Positions 21,076 through 33,735 of a DNA stretch of 64,000 nucleotides are shown here, piece by piece. This DNA comes from Achatina immaculata (taxonomy: Eukaryota > Mollusca > Gastropoda > Stylommatophora > Achatinidae). The stretch covers positions 8,568,459-8,632,458 of the forward strand of contig CM019703.1 in the NCBI GenBank assembly GCA_009760885.1, given 5' to 3'. A program made the translations under genes and the position numbers. Positions within the stretch are counted from its first letter, which is position 1; each line of letters begins with the position of its first letter. Below the pieces are notes generated by a model. That model saw only the letters and a list, made by a program, of their open reading frames with translations, made no database searches and had not been told where the DNA came from.

Positions 21076-24000
21076 CTGTGGACAAATTTTGAAAAAAAAA
21101 TATATATAAATTTAATACAGAAAGTCATAAAAGAAGAATAACAAAACAATCAAACCATTCTGATTTAAACAGAATCCTGAACACAGTCAGCATCATCATG
21201 ATGGCCAGAGATACCAAATACAGAGATGACAACCTTCTCAAGGAGTACTGGTAAACTGATGATGATGATGTTACTGAATATAAAATACTCCAGTCTCTGA
21301 CAAAAAGAAAAAAAAAAAACTTAACCCAACATCGGCCCTGCATTATGACAAGCCTTCAAAGCAGATGACTGCTTGAACAGCATCTATATCTGTTTATATA
21401 GAAAAAGTATAGAACAAACTGGCCTTTACAACACACACGAGCTCAGCAAAACATGATGAAGCAGTGACATGTAGCAGCAACATCCCATCTTTCCAATGCA
21501 AGATTCCACCCCACCCTTCCCATCTCTGCACATTGCACTCGCGCCTTTCAAGTCCATTTCGTACTTGACCTTCGCATGATAGATTTCAGTACTGACTGCA
21601 GGATACTGTCAAAAAAACAAAGAGTACTGGTTATGAGGTACAGGGTTTTTAAACACTCCCAAGTGCTGACCTGACTGAAAATTGTTATGGATTATTATGC
21701 AGTTCTTCTGGACTTCCATCTTGTTAAATCATATTAACAATAATAACTGCTTGAAAACTCCCGCATGACCTTTGCCCACAGCTGTCACACTGTCAAGGGA
21801 GATGGTTTATCTACATCTGACTTCGTGCTAACCTTTCAATGCCAAAACAGAACAGTATATCCTTCACCGGGTTTATATATTTAAAAATAAACAAAGTCTG
21901 TTGCCATACATGATAACTTGAGAAGGAGCACAGAACTTGCATGTCCTATGAAAGTACATTGTCTCTCTCTTATCTTTTAGACAAGATTTTTTTGTCTCTC
22001 CAGCTCTTCTCATACTGGTTGGCTGGTAGTGGAGATCTAACTTGCTGTCCGAGGCCTTCTAAGGATTCCCTGTTGCTGCTTTTCTCACATATCGAGACGT
22101 ACTCAGTAAGTTGGGTCGATACCCCCCCCCCCCCAGATTCTGCGCAAATTCTCACCACAGCCACATACACACTTGCTATAATGTCTATCAGCCTGCGCTG
22201 TGAAAGCAGGTACCTCCTGTCTGAGAAAGGATCCTTATCTCAAGTTTGGAATATAAGTAGACCTGTGACCGTTTCTCACGTCTTCTGCAAGTAGTGTAGA
22301 TAGAAAGTCCACATCTCTTGTTAGAAAGTATGCAGATATGTGAACACAACCTCAATTCTAGCAACTATTACACATCTTCCACCACCACCACCCCCACCCC
22401 CCATCTTTAAGCAGCCTGACATGTCATGTGATAGAATCCTATGAGAGCTGTTAACAAAGAAGCTCCCAGACGCAGTGAAGGTCAACAGAAACTGAAAGAA
22501 AACAACTGCGTGGAAATCTGAATGTTATACTCCAGGGCAGAAACTGCAGCACAAAGACATAACACATGGAGAACCACAAAGACATGCCATATGGAGAACC
22601 ACAAAGACATACCACATGGAGAACCACAAAGACATACCCATATGGGAACCACAAAGACATACCCATATGGAGAACCACAAAGACATACCCATATGGAGAA
22701 CCACAAAGACATACCACATGGAGAACCACAAAGACGTACCACATGGAGAACCACAAAGACGGTGGTGGCTATGATGATGGCGGCGACGATTACAATTAGA
22801 TTAAATAAGAATATTATCAAAAGGCGATGTATGGAGTTCTCTGTGTACACCTTCACGTGTGTATGGTGTGACTAAGTGGTGGATGAGTATGTGTATCGAG
22901 TGATTAAGTGGTGGATGTGTATGGTGTGATGACTCATGTTGTAAGCTCACCATATAACATCCAAACAAACAAAACAAAAACGAACACTTCATGTTGAGAA
23001 ACGACCTCTACACTGAAGAACAAATCCAAGCATGTCCCAACTTCAAGATTTCACATACATACTCCATGTTGTAACTACTTTCTCGGCACTCATGTAGACA
23101 GATCTCATACTTCCTTCCGTCCTTCTAGTTTTCACTCAGCTGCTCTCTCTCTCTCTTTCCCCCCTCCCCAAGTCATGCCCTCTCCTGACAAAGTTCAATA
23201 ACTCAATCAGATGACCAAATGACCCAACGGTCACATCGTCACTTTGCTTAAACGTGTGTAGCTGTAAAGTAACCCACATACTTCTATATCGGAACACGTT
23301 GTAAGGCTGGTCTTTTTGAAACGGAGAACAGCAGAGCAACAATCATCATTACACGTTATGGCCCAATTACCCTTAGTAGATGTGGTTTTAAAAAATCAAT
23401 TCATCAAACATTATATCTTTTTATTTTTAAATCTAGTACCTCTTGCACTTTCAATAACGTACTATCCGAAAATATCATTAGGCGCCTGTGAATGTCCCCT
23501 ATCCTCTTTACATATCCTAGTTTTTGCTATCAGTTGAAAGGCCTCACTTCCCATCCCCATTTATGAGACTAGCAAAACTAAAAGACTGACGATGTCATCA
23601 ACAAAAATATCTAGAAATGACTTTGTGGGTCAGGCCAGAGATAGAGAGAGGCGGAGAACGAACAGTGAAGGACCCAAGTTTGAAATTCTTCAGCTGCTTC
23701 GCCAATTTTAATATGCGACCTTTGAACCCATGGGCGCGATACCAATCTGTCTGCATAAGAATTAAGCACAGTAAATTTCTCAGTATTAACCTTTGACCTC
23801 GGGGGCATGATAACCATCTGCTGGGCGACACGTGATAAATAAACGGGTCCGCCCGACTGGAGCCCCCTCCCCCCCCCCTCTTTTTTCTCGGTGACCTAAT
23901 TTCATGTAACATACAGGCACTCTGAAGTGTGTGAGTGTTTGTATATGGTTTGGGAGGATTGGGGGGAGGGGGAGACAGAGACAGAATGAATATGAACAAG

Positions 24001-26700
24001 CCACGTATGAAATGTAATGTGTAACATTCCAAGCTGATTTAGCTCACAGTCTCGGCTTCTTGTACTTTGTTTCAATCTAATCTGTTTTATTAGCGTGAAG
24101 ACGGCGACAATGGTGTTCTTGTTGATGGCTACACTTCTCGTCTAAGAGACTGCATGGTAAGGGCACGCGCTCTCTCTCTCTCTCACACACACACAAGTAG
24201 ACCGTTCACTAAATGTTCTTCACAAAACATGACAGAGTTAGATCAACCACACTTCACAATCTCCACCCCCCCCCCCCCATTTGCTGAAATAACTTCGCAA
24301 CTCCCATCTGAAGGCGTAAGCAACGTTCCCTTGTTTCTTCTAGCTAGCCAGAGCTGAGGAAACTTGCGGACGTCCGTGTTGGAAGCACGAGTCAGTATGA
24401 AGCAGCGAGTCTCAAAGGTAAACGGCAAAGGAGTTACCAGTATACATGGGGTGCTAGCCAAAAAAAAAATTCTGAGAAACACTGCTACAGTGGTTTTCAC
24501 ATTTGTTAAAGAATTGGAGATAACGCTCAACAGCAGAAAAATGGTGGGCCAAGTTGGCAAAAACTAACTCCACAGTCGCAGATAATCGCTTCGGGTAAGC
24601 CTCCTTACACCACGAACTTTTGAAGCGGCCGTCGACCATTAACAGAAGACGGGAGGCTCCATTTTACTTCAGGCGAGACACGGGGAACGACTCCATGTTC
24701 CATTACCCCCAGTTGACAGGATAACAAGCGAAGAAGTGGGACAAGGTCTTCACCTGCCGCTCCGCCTCTCTGAGTTGTCACCCATCCTGGGGTGGCTCTC
24801 AACATAAGCAGTGAATTTCGCCAACTTCTGGCGTAAATGTTCAACGAGGAGTTCACCAAAAGGGCACGGCAAAGGCTTGTTCAACGATCTGCATTCGGTT
24901 TAGAAGTTTCTTTTAAAAAAAAATGTATTTTGTCATAGTTTTTCGCGACTCCAGCAGCTTCTCTTCTGTCACATATTTAAGTCACTCTGATCATAACACA
25001 GCATCTGTTTCACACATTTCAATCACTCTGACCATAGCATTTGTTTCACATATTTCAGTCACTCTGACCATAAACACAGCATCTTGTTTCTATAGTCACT
25101 ATAACACATTATAAATTTCATTCACATTATACGTTACGTGCCGAAGAGCGTCGGCGATCGCGATCACGCTTCTCCATCTTGTGCCATTATTTCACAACGG
25201 GATGAATTCGTACGGTGGGGATTTTCTTTTGCCGTCTGTTCTGCTAGCGTACAGTACATACGGGCAACTCTTGGGTCGCGGACCATATCTGGCCTGCAGC
25301 AAACACTTTGTGTGGCTCGCGGCCAATTAGGGCAGTTTCTTTTTAAGAAAAAAAAAACCCTATAATTTGCTAGAAACTCTAACAATATTGATTTTATATC
25401 AATAAAATTCCACTAGTCTGGCTTGATAATGTAATGCATGACATTTAATTATGCGTGTTTTGCGGCGATGAGGCTCATATTTTTTTTTTACATTTTAAAA
25501 TGTTTGTGGCCCACGTGAAGATGGAAAAGTCTTTTCTGCCCCGGCAAACAAATAATCAAACAAACAAACAAAAAAAAAAAGGTTGTCATGTCTGGTGTAG
25601 GGATTTTTCCGTCAGCCTTGGTCTAAACAGACTAACCCACAAGGCAACCGGGAACTTTTCTGGTCTGCTGCTGTTTTATTCTGATATCCACAGCTGACAT
25701 ATACCTAACGGTTGCTCCACCACCCCGCAATTCACATTATCACACAAAATAATATATACGTCTATTCGCAATGTGATATACTATACCTTCGGAAAAAACA
25801 TATTTGCGTCAAAAGTTTTTTTTTCTTGGTGCTGTCCATTCAATTTAAATTCTCAGCAAAACCAAGGCAAACAAAGCCATATGTTTGGTTATAAATATCC
25901 CCAGTTAACGCTGTGTATTAAACAAGTGCGATCGAGGACTCTCAAAATATACAACCAGTGGCCACATTAAGCGAGAAAATGTCTATTAGTTGTTATGTCT
26001 CCCTCCAACACCCGCACCCCTTCACATTTCAAAGTGTAGCTTCTTAGATTCGGCGTGGATAAGTTACAGGGCAGATTTCTCGAATTCGCCCACTACCATC
26101 CCTTCCTTCCCGTTGAAGTTTTTCACTTCTTTTTAAAAAGTACTGCATTAGCGAATGTTCTTTCTGCGCAAATGTGAAATGATATAAATACTTCCTTAAC
26201 CTACTGTGAGGACTATTTCGCAAAGCTTCTGGAGAAGGTGATGTATTCGCAAAATTTTGAGAAGCACTGCTGCAGCGGGGTGAAATTCATACCCCGAAAT
26301 AGTATGAACCATTTAAAAAAAACAAATTTACATATGTTTATTCACTATGCAAAAAGGGAGATAAACGCGTTTCTAAACGGGAATCTGTGTTTTTTTTTCT
26401 GGCCAATTTACGGGAAATTTTATTTATTTATTTTAAAATAAACAAAATGAAGATGCAGTGGCAAGAAAAGCGAAAACAGGCACGAACTTGCCAGAAAGAG
26501 AATTTCATTCATGACGCAAGCTAACTAAAACTGAAGCATTACTTTAAAATACGCAGACAGAAGGCAAACCACGGAGCAACTTGTTCTCACTCTATGAAAT
26601 AAAACAGTCTAAAAATCTATGTTCATGGCTTTGCATACCGCGTACACTCGCTGTAAAGTTTTCATGTACACATTTACCACGTCACCCCTTGATTGTTCAA
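21076..26700. other. Non-coding DNA upstream of KLF exon A
   Basis: I see no coding exon here. It contains the 25-27-bp array at 22550, a 43-bp tandem (three units, 24975-25095, core TTCAATCACTCTGACCATA), C-runs near 22125 and 24268, CT/CA microsatellites near 24170, and hAT-like termini (AAACACTG near 24480; a GGGCAACTCTTGGGTCGCGG segment near 25260). If the exon at 34.7 kb belongs to KLF, this is intron. Confidence 0.6.
22550..22765. repeat. 25-27-bp tandem array
   Basis: About eight units of ACCACAAAGACATACCACAT or the two-base-longer form with CCCATATG. It ends in a short GAT/GGC-rich stretch. Confidence 0.93.
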
Positions 26701-26759
26701 CAATCGTTACCAGACTGGACTAGCTTTGAAGCAACAAACTGACCAGACAACGACTGACA

Positions 26760-26977
26760 GACAGGATTAACACCACAACTTTTGAGGCAGGGATGCCAGC
26801 GCCTGTCCTTGCTGCCTTCATTTTCCTAAGGAAACCCCAGGTATCCCAATTTTCGGAGGCTGGGTTGAACCGGTCGGTACAAAAAAAACAAAAAAACTTC
26901 CCGAGTGCTAAATCGAACGTGGTACCTTCTGACCGACAGGCGAACTCATCAACCACTCCACCACAGCGGCACGCAAA
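26760..26977 (-). mobile_element. tRNA-headed SINE, degenerate
   Basis: The minus strand starts GTGCCGCTGTGGTGGAGTGG (A-box-like) and has a weak B box ACGTTCGATTTA. It continues into the AATTGGGATACCTGGGGTTT-type body. Its head differs from the next copy at 27025. Confidence 0.65.
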
Positions 26978-27024
26978 CCCATTGAAAAAAGAAAGACTGA
27001 AAAAAGAACATATATATGATTACC

Positions 27025-27257
27025 TTAGAGGCACATAAGGATATGGTGTTAGTGCCCATATTTTCCTTGACCTGACAGCACACTAGAGGGTGATATGGTC
27101 AGTATCACGCCTGGCTGCCTTTCCTTCTCCAACTCCAGAAGAAGTCGGGTACCCATTTCTACAGCTGGGTGACTGGGGTGCCTCCGGCCGGATTCGAACC
27201 CCCCGACCCTCGCCATGAGAAATCAGTGCACTAACCACTTCGCCACTCAGACACCCA
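27025..27257 (-). mobile_element. tRNA-headed SINE
   Basis: The minus strand begins TGTCTGAGTGGCGAAGTGG (A box) and carries GGTTCGAATCC (B box). The body is GCCGGAGGCACCCCAGTCAC...GAAATGGGTACCCGACTTCT, and the 3' tail is shared with the other copies (ACTAACACCATAT, GCCTCTAAGG). It is not a tRNA gene: there is no acceptor stem closing the molecule, and the sequence continues as SINE body. Confidence 0.85.
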
Positions 27258-27299
27258 TATGGACCTATTTTCTTTCATTTTAAAATAAATATTACATTT

Positions 27300-27640
27300 A
27301 AGATTAGCTGACATGGTGATGCCAAGGTTGGCGAACCACAGCTAACCAAAGACCCTGTTCCACTTCTCCGCTGGTACCCCCAGTAACACACCTAGTGCGG
27401 CAAACGAGGCAGGGATCGGCAAAGAAATTACAAATCCCCCCTGCCTATTTTTTTTAAAGCTGCATTCAGAGACTGAAAAAAAAGGCGAGTTACCATTACC
27501 CGCTCCCAGACCGACACCATGCTGTGCCTTAACATCTCCCCAGCATCGGCTGCAAAGAACACCAGCTCGCAATTGCAGGGAGACTGCAGAAGAAACCCCA
27601 GCGTTGAAACACACCGTGTAGGAACACAACCCGCACCCCA
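27300..27640 (-). repeat. Unclassified dispersed repeat, copy 1
   Basis: Shares scattered blocks with 39190-39570 and, in reverse orientation, with 42340-42630: AAGACCCTGTTCCACTT, TGGTACCCCCAGTAACA, GACTGAAAA, CGACACCATGCTGTGC, CGGCTGCAAAGAACA. The minus strand has a 99-codon open frame whose VLCSRCWGDVKAQHGVGLG resembles VFCSRCGEDIEAQHRVGLG at 39.4 kb. Family unknown. Confidence 0.65.
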
Positions 27641-28040
27641 ACCCCCCAAGGTGACACTCCTACTACGAACCATGTTATTATTTGTCATCATTAGCTGGTG
27701 GTTAAGTGTGAGGGGATTGGGGAGGGAGGCGGGGCAGAAGGAAATTGTGTGCGCAGTAGCACGTGTGAACTATACTTACCCCCCCCCCCCTCCGCTCAGT
27801 TCGGCGCACGCGGTTGCGGGGGGGGGGGGGGTAATGTAATGTGCAGAAGTCGCAGCAGCAGCAACAACAACGCCGCCACCACCACCACCACGAGAGACCT
27901 GAGCGTGAGGGTAGAGAGCAGGCGTGTACATGGCGCCGTGAGTCGCCCCTGGGAACCTACATACTTTCTGCCTGGGAGTGGCGAGGCTCACCGTGTAGGG
28001 GAAACAACTAGTTAACCTGACTGAAGGAAGAAGGCAACAT
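27560..28040 (-). promoter_or_regulatory. GC-rich, CpG-containing patch; candidate promoter and 5' non-coding exon of KLF
   Basis: A GC-rich patch in otherwise AT-rich DNA, with CpG-rich segments (CGCAACCGCGTGCGCCG on the minus strand), GCA/GCC/ACC triplet runs and a G run. On the minus strand a strong donor, G|GTAAGTATAG, lies at 27779-27770 behind this GC-rich stretch, as expected for an untranslated first exon that would splice to the acceptor at 21076. No start codon with a long frame precedes it. Functional assignment is inference. Confidence 0.3.
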
Positions 28041-28170
28041 TTGAGTCACCATGGTGAGAGGCGAAGCTGGGAGGGGGGGGTCTTGGCCGGCCCTGATCAC
28101 TGCGCCGTCCCCACTGCTTCTTCCACTGACAAAGAGCTGGAACTACGAGGTGACAACCGGCGGGACAAGG

Positions 28171-28268
28171 AAAACATGCAAAAAACGTCCACAGTCAAGT
28201 ACCAGAGACCAACAATCTCCAAGCCGGGAGACCTGATGTCTGATCAAACAGAGAAGGAGAAGACGCTG
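28171..28268 (+). CDS. Candidate first coding exon on the plus strand (unrecognised)
   Basis: The ATG at about 28175 has A at -3 (AAAACATGC). It opens MQKTSTVKYQRPTISKPGDL and runs to EKEKT before a consensus donor CT|GTAAGT at 28269. The frame is also open upstream through a GC-rich leader next to the promoter-like patch. The composition is hydrophilic and plausible for protein, but I recognise no domain and no downstream partner exon. It could be chance. Confidence 0.25.
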
Positions 28269-29659
28269 TAAGTAGGCCTCGATGACACGTAGGCTGGCCC
28301 CCGAAGCTGACACTAGCAACATGACTCATCCGCTCAGACTGATAGAGGGAAAAAAAAAAGGTTAAGAGGCGGTGTTCGGGACTTCTCTTCCCCCCACCCC
28401 CTCCCTTTCCCTCTACTTCGGTAGAAAAATGAGAAGAGATTCGCATGCAGGCTGTAACACTGACACAGGATTTGGCTCGTTGACCTTCAATAACCTCCTG
28501 GCCTAGGAGAACTTAAAAGATAGATGAAGTAAAATTTTCAAGAGGGGGTCTCGATCTGTTGAAGCGACAAAACCGCACGTCGGCAATAAAACACCGGACA
28601 AGCTCTAGTGGGCGAGGAGCAGATGACAAGAGAGAGGCCCCAAAGTGAGAGGGGGGTAATATAAAGGGATGGCCTTGACCAATCAACAGGACGAGCAATT
28701 ATAAGATACTGTCTTGTTCGGCACACCTCCCAACCAAGGAGGAGAGAGAGACCCGGGGAGGGGGGGGGGGAGAGGGAGAGCTCGGCTATGAAAACAGACA
28801 TGACAAAAAGACTACAATAATAAGAGACAACATTCTGTTATGTACAAAACAGCGGGCATAATCATTAAACATATTCCCCTGATTTACCTCCTTTTATAGA
28901 CCCTTTCTCTGAAGAGCCATATGGTTGATAATGGACTGGGCACAGGAAACCAGTCTGATTTCACAAAACCTAAGAGACTACTTAGATTTGTCAAGCAGAA
29001 CTGAAAAAAAAAAATTAGGACACAGGAATGTATAAATTAATATTCATCTTCCCCGATCCTCTCCTTTGATTCTGAAAAGGAGGGCGGCCGGAAAAGAAGG
29101 AATGGACAAATGAACCCGAAGGCGCTAAAACACAATAAACAGAAGGACAAAAGATAGGAAATTGGCGCCATACACAACGGTCAATATTAGCGTAAAGCAA
29201 CTGCAGAAATTAAAGTCGGGCAGTCAGACTCGGTCACAGTGACAGAATTGGGACATAAAAGCATCCTCCCACATAAGCAATAAAAAGCGGCTGGCGTGGT
29301 AATTCTCAAGGATGTATTCATGAAACAGGATCAAGAACTTCTGACCAATGGATCATCCAGAATAAAATGGCCTCGGGGAAGTTGCCCCACATCTTACATC
29401 CCACTCGATCTATTTCTTGTATCCCACTCGACCAGTTTCCCATGTCTCACGCAATCTCTCATATAATTTTCCCCAGATCTTTTCAGCGCCCTGCGTTATC
29501 ACAAATCCGCCCCCTCCCCCCCGTAGAACATTTTACTTGTAATAAGAGGATGCAAGTGGAAAATCTTCTTTAGTGAAGGGTGAAAGTAACCACACATTCA
29601 GGACATTCGAACATGGTTCCTACCTTTTTTACAATTACACCCCCCAACACCTGGATCTA

Positions 29660-29900
29660 CTAATTCAGTGGTATCGGGTTCATGCCCCACCAGTGTTTTC
29701 TGGTACCACCACAAAAAAAGAGACCCCGGGGTAGACCCAGCCTCTAAAAAAATAGGTACCAGAGAAATCTGGGAACGTAAATGCGGCCAGGCGTGATACT
29801 GGCACCACTACTTTCATTTGCCGAAGATCCTGGAATCACGGCCGAAGGTCTTGGAAACACGGCCGAAGGTCTTGGAAATACGGCCTAACACCGTTTCCCC
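29660..29900 (+). mobile_element. SINE body with triplicated 24-bp tail segment
   Basis: The plus strand has B-box-like GGGTTCATGCCCC, then GACCCAGCCTCTAAAAAA, AGGTACCAGAGAAATCTGGG and GCGGCCAGGCGTGATACTGG, matching the SINE at 45425-45680 in reverse orientation. Near the 3' end CCGAAGGTCTTGGAAA is repeated three times at 24-bp spacing. The A-box region is missing or degraded. Confidence 0.7.
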
Positions 29901-29929
29901 AAGTCCTGGGAACAGATTTGACCTTTTTT

Positions 29930-30330
29930 ACTTCTTCTTCTTCTTCAGATTTCCAAGCCATAAAGGCTCACTGCTGCAGATAAAGTTCGCCTCCATTCCT
30001 CTCTATTCCTAATCTTCTCTCTCCAGTTGGAGACACTAATTTCTTTTATATCCTCTTCTATGTTGTCTTTCCATTTCTGTCTTGGTCTACCCCTTGGTCT
30101 TGTTTCCCTCATCTCTTGTGCACACATCATTTTCGTATATCTGTCCCTTCCATTCTTTCTACATGCCCCAGCCAGCGTAGTCTGTTCTGTTTCAAGACAT
30201 TTATAATTCGCTGGGATTTAAATAAGTTGTTCAGTTCAGTGTTTTTTCTAGCTCTCCATTCTCCACACTGTTGGTATCTTTTATCGGCCCAAAGATTCTT
30301 TTTAGGATCTTGTTCTCAAAGATCTACATT
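29930..30330 (-). mobile_element. Non-LTR retrotransposon tail, second family
   Basis: The minus strand encodes RETRPRGRPRQKWKDNIEED followed by NWREKIRNREEWRRTL, the usual LINE C-terminal tail (GRPRxxW...RxxWRxL). The sequence beyond (30130-30330) resembles the adjoining RT C-terminal region but is broken. It differs from the HNREAYRRAVR family above. Confidence 0.72.
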
Positions 30331-30419
30331 TGTTGTTCATCTTTCTTTGTCGTACTCCATGTCTGAACTTTTTACAGATCCCAAAACATGTCCTGATACC
30401 GCCCCCTTCCCAGGCTGTC

Positions 30420-30422
30420 GAG

Positions 30423-30454
<32 letters not shown>

Positions 30455-30456
30455 GT
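30420..30456. repeat. (ATC)n microsatellite
   Basis: About 11 ATC units. Confidence 0.95.
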
Positions 30457-31609
30457 CCTATTATATACCAGAAATAAACTTCAACAGCTTTGTTATACGT
30501 TCTATATGTAGATATATAGGAACAGCAAAGTTATAATAATAAAATTCTAATCTAAGAGCAAACTGCTTTTAAAAAGTTGGTTCATATGCCCCGAATCCCT
30601 CCCAACTGGCTAAGGTGACTCCCTGCTTAAGAACCCCTGCAGTAGAAAGCTCATGCAAGCTTTACATTCAGTAGCGCTTTACCAGTTAATAGGCTTAGGG
30701 ATAGAGGCCCAGAAGGGGGGGGGGCGACATCATGGTTTTTAAAAAAAAATGAGAATACAGATTATCGTTTCATGAATGTTATATCAGAAGATAAACGGTG
30801 TAAGTCGGAAGGGGTCCCATACTAAGTTTAGCCTTAGTGGCCTGGGTAGAGGTGGTTAATTCGTCTCTGGTTACGGTAACACGAGTCCACGAACTCGGAA
30901 CGTTATATACGAGCTACGAGCTACGTAACAAACCAGCAACCCTTGCACCTGATTTAAAAAAAAAAGGGGGGGGGGAGGAGGGCTAACATTGCTGACAGCC
31001 AACAAAAGTTATACACACACACACACACAATGGGTCCTCCAGGTTTTCAAACAGGTCTGTGTATTATCGCCACGGTCCGCATTTAAACCAGCGCGCACGC
31101 ACACACGTGACATGGCCTGTCGACAAGTGCTGTCACAATCAATCTTGACAATCTAGCACCGACGCCACGTGAAAAAACCCGTCCCGTCCCCCCGCCCTTC
31201 TGGGAGGCCTTAAGACCGCCATGTCCGCGTTTTGGGCAGCAGCGAAACATCGTAATGGCTGCCGGGGGGGGGGGGGGTGATGTCAACGCGAGCTCCTGAT
31301 GAAATGAATGGCGTCACACTTGTTGAAGAGACGGGACACTCCTCCAGCTTTTTTTCTCATTAATTTAGCCCTAGGTCTGGTAACCCCTCCCCCACCCCAC
31401 ACTCGGTGGTTAAAACTGTGTATAGCCTCTCTCTCTCTCTCTCTCTCCTTTAGAGACTTCCTTTATCTCACACAACGGTTATGCGTCTCAAATTGTTCCA
31501 TCTGCGACTATATACAGGACATTTCTGCTACTTTCTTCTATAGTATATATTCCTTGCTCCCAAGGTCCCCCCCCCCCAGTCTCTAAGTTTTTTTTTGTTT
31601 AAAGAGGAT

Positions 31610-31852
31610 TAAACAAAACTTAGATATTTTGGACACATTAAACGTCATGAGAATTCATAGAAGACAGTCTCCGAAGGTTACATAATGGGGAAAAAAGAAA
31701 GAGGGAAAGACCAAGGCGAAGATGTATGCAAAACATCGTTGATGATCTGCAAATAGATGCACCAGCAGTAGGGCATCTTGGTTACAACCGAGAGGCCTAC
31801 AGGAGAGCTGTTAGGGGAGGCAAAGTTCTGCAACGGACATACGAGAGATAAA
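31610..31852 (+). mobile_element. Non-LTR retrotransposon C-terminal tail
   Basis: The plus strand encodes a FGHIKRHE-type block and, after a frameshift, RERPRRRCMQNIVDDLQIDA...HLGYNREAYRRAVRGGK before a stop. It is the same protein tail as at 60062-60412, in the opposite orientation. Such RPRxRW..D tails follow the reverse transcriptase domain in many endonuclease/RT LINEs. The rest of the element is missing. Confidence 0.8.
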
Positions 31853-33050
31853 AAGATAAGCTACTGCCCTGAGATCCAACTGCTCCTGGGGTTGTGTCCC
31901 TTCGTTGACCACACTCGTACTGTCCAAAGATCACTGGGGTCAAAGGTTTTTCCTGGGACCCAATGTGATAATTGTAAGGCTGTGATAACGGAGGACTGTT
32001 GTGGCTTTTCCTGCGGAACCTCACTGCTCCACCACGATGGCGAGAAGACAGATACAAGGACCTGATGGAAGGACTGAGGTAAAGATAGACAGACACTCTA
32101 TCATGATGGACGGGCGGAAGAAAAGACCAGACTCGAATTAGACCGGATGGATGGAAGGAAAGACTAACATCAAGACACTCCAACCTGACGGACAGATGGA
32201 GATATACAGACAGACAGATAGATATCTGACACAAATGAGCATCCTGTAACACGCACATCTGGGAACACGTACACACAGAGGAGAACACACATACACGCAT
32301 CTGGGAACACGCACACAGAGGAGAAAACACAGCACAAGACACACACACACCATTAAAAACTACGCCAGCATCTGACGGTAACTTACAGCCTTAGCTGTTA
32401 CTGAAAGGGTCGATAACCATAAAAGATCTAGTGTCACGGCTAAGAAATTATCGTTCCTTACACAGAACAAAAGAAGCGAGGAAGACACCAACACAGTATA
32501 TAACTATTAACAGCACATTTCTTCGTGTAAATCACACAACCCCACACTTCATCCCGTCATTTCTCTTATTTCTTAAAACTAATGTTTAAAATAAATAAAT
32601 AAAATTGTGCAACCTTGTTTACACCAGCTGTAAGTTCTCTGCTCGTGTTCTTTTTGAGTTATCTACCCTTCCTTTTCCCGTCAGCCATCTTGTGCAAAAA
32701 ACATGAATGAACCGCTGTTCATTAACAATTACAAAAACACAGGAACCCACCCACGATATTATAATGACTGCCGAGTAGTTGGGGCGTTAAACCGCTGCAT
32801 GAGAATGAATGAAACTCTTTACTGCAGGAATACAGGTGGCCCAAATATCTCCGCCAAAGATGAAATATAATAACGTGTATACTGTACATCAGTGATTTCC
32901 AGACTTTCTTTCCGCACACCACAAACATCAACCAAGATATCCCCCACAGGACTCCCAAAGCATTTTTCGTTCAATCGATTACAAAAATCCCTGCTGCTCC
33001 CCTCTTCCCTCCTCACCCTCTCTATCTTCCTTCTATACCCTTCTCGCCAA
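31853..33050. other. No recognisable gene; simple tandem near 32.25 kb
   Basis: Holds a two-unit tandem (CATCTGGGAACACG...CACACAGAGGAGAA, 32255-32330) and otherwise unique DNA. No supported exon. Confidence 0.5.
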
Positions 33051-33054
33051 TGTT

Positions 33055-33510
33055 AAAATGCACCAACCCTACTAACAACTATACCATTTCTCACTACTGC
33101 TGTTATGAGTGCGTGCAACAACAAACAACTATACCATTTCTCACTACTGCTGTTATGAGTGCGTGCAACAACACTACTAACAACTATACCATTTCTCACT
33201 ACTGCTGTTATGAGTGCGTGCAACAACACTACTAACAACTATACCATTTCTCACTACTGCTGTTATGAGTGCGTGCAACAACACTACTAACAACTATACC
33301 ATTTCTCACTACTGCTGTTATGAGTGCGTGCAACAACACTACTAACAACTATACCATTTCTCACTACTGCTGTTATGAGTGCGTACCAACCCTACTAACA
33401 ACTATACCATTTCTCACTACTTTTGTTACAGGCGGGTGCACAAACTCTACTAACAACTATGCCCTTCTCACTACTGCTGTTATGAGTGTACACGCACCAA
33501 CCTACTAACA
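33055..33510. repeat. 55-bp tandem array
   Basis: Seven to eight units containing AACTATACCATTTCTCACTA and GCTGTTATGAGTGCGTGCAA. Five central units are almost identical; the right end decays. It follows unique DNA at 33.0 kb and abuts a second array. Confidence 0.95.
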
Positions 33511-33599
33511 GCTACACCACCTACACCGTGCTGTTACCAGTTATCTCCCTACGATCAGCTGTTCCAAGTCCACCAATCCTCAGCACTGCAGTTGCGTGT

Positions 33600-33735
33600 T
33601 CCAACCTCTCCTACAGACAACTTCCCTCTGCTGATGGCAATATTCCAACCTCTCTTACAGACCAACTTCCCTCTGTTGATGGCAATATTCCAACCTCTCT
33701 TACAGACAACTTCCCTCTGTTGATGGCAATCTCTC
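33600..33735. repeat. 45-bp tandem, three units
   Basis: Units contain CCAACCTCTCTTACAGAC and TTCCCTCTGTTGATGGCAAT. Confidence 0.92.

Noticed and set aside
24403..24484. Small hAT MITE between CAGCGAGTCTCAAAG and TTCTGAGAAACACTG
   Set aside because: The inverted ends are poorly matched and no target-site duplication is present.
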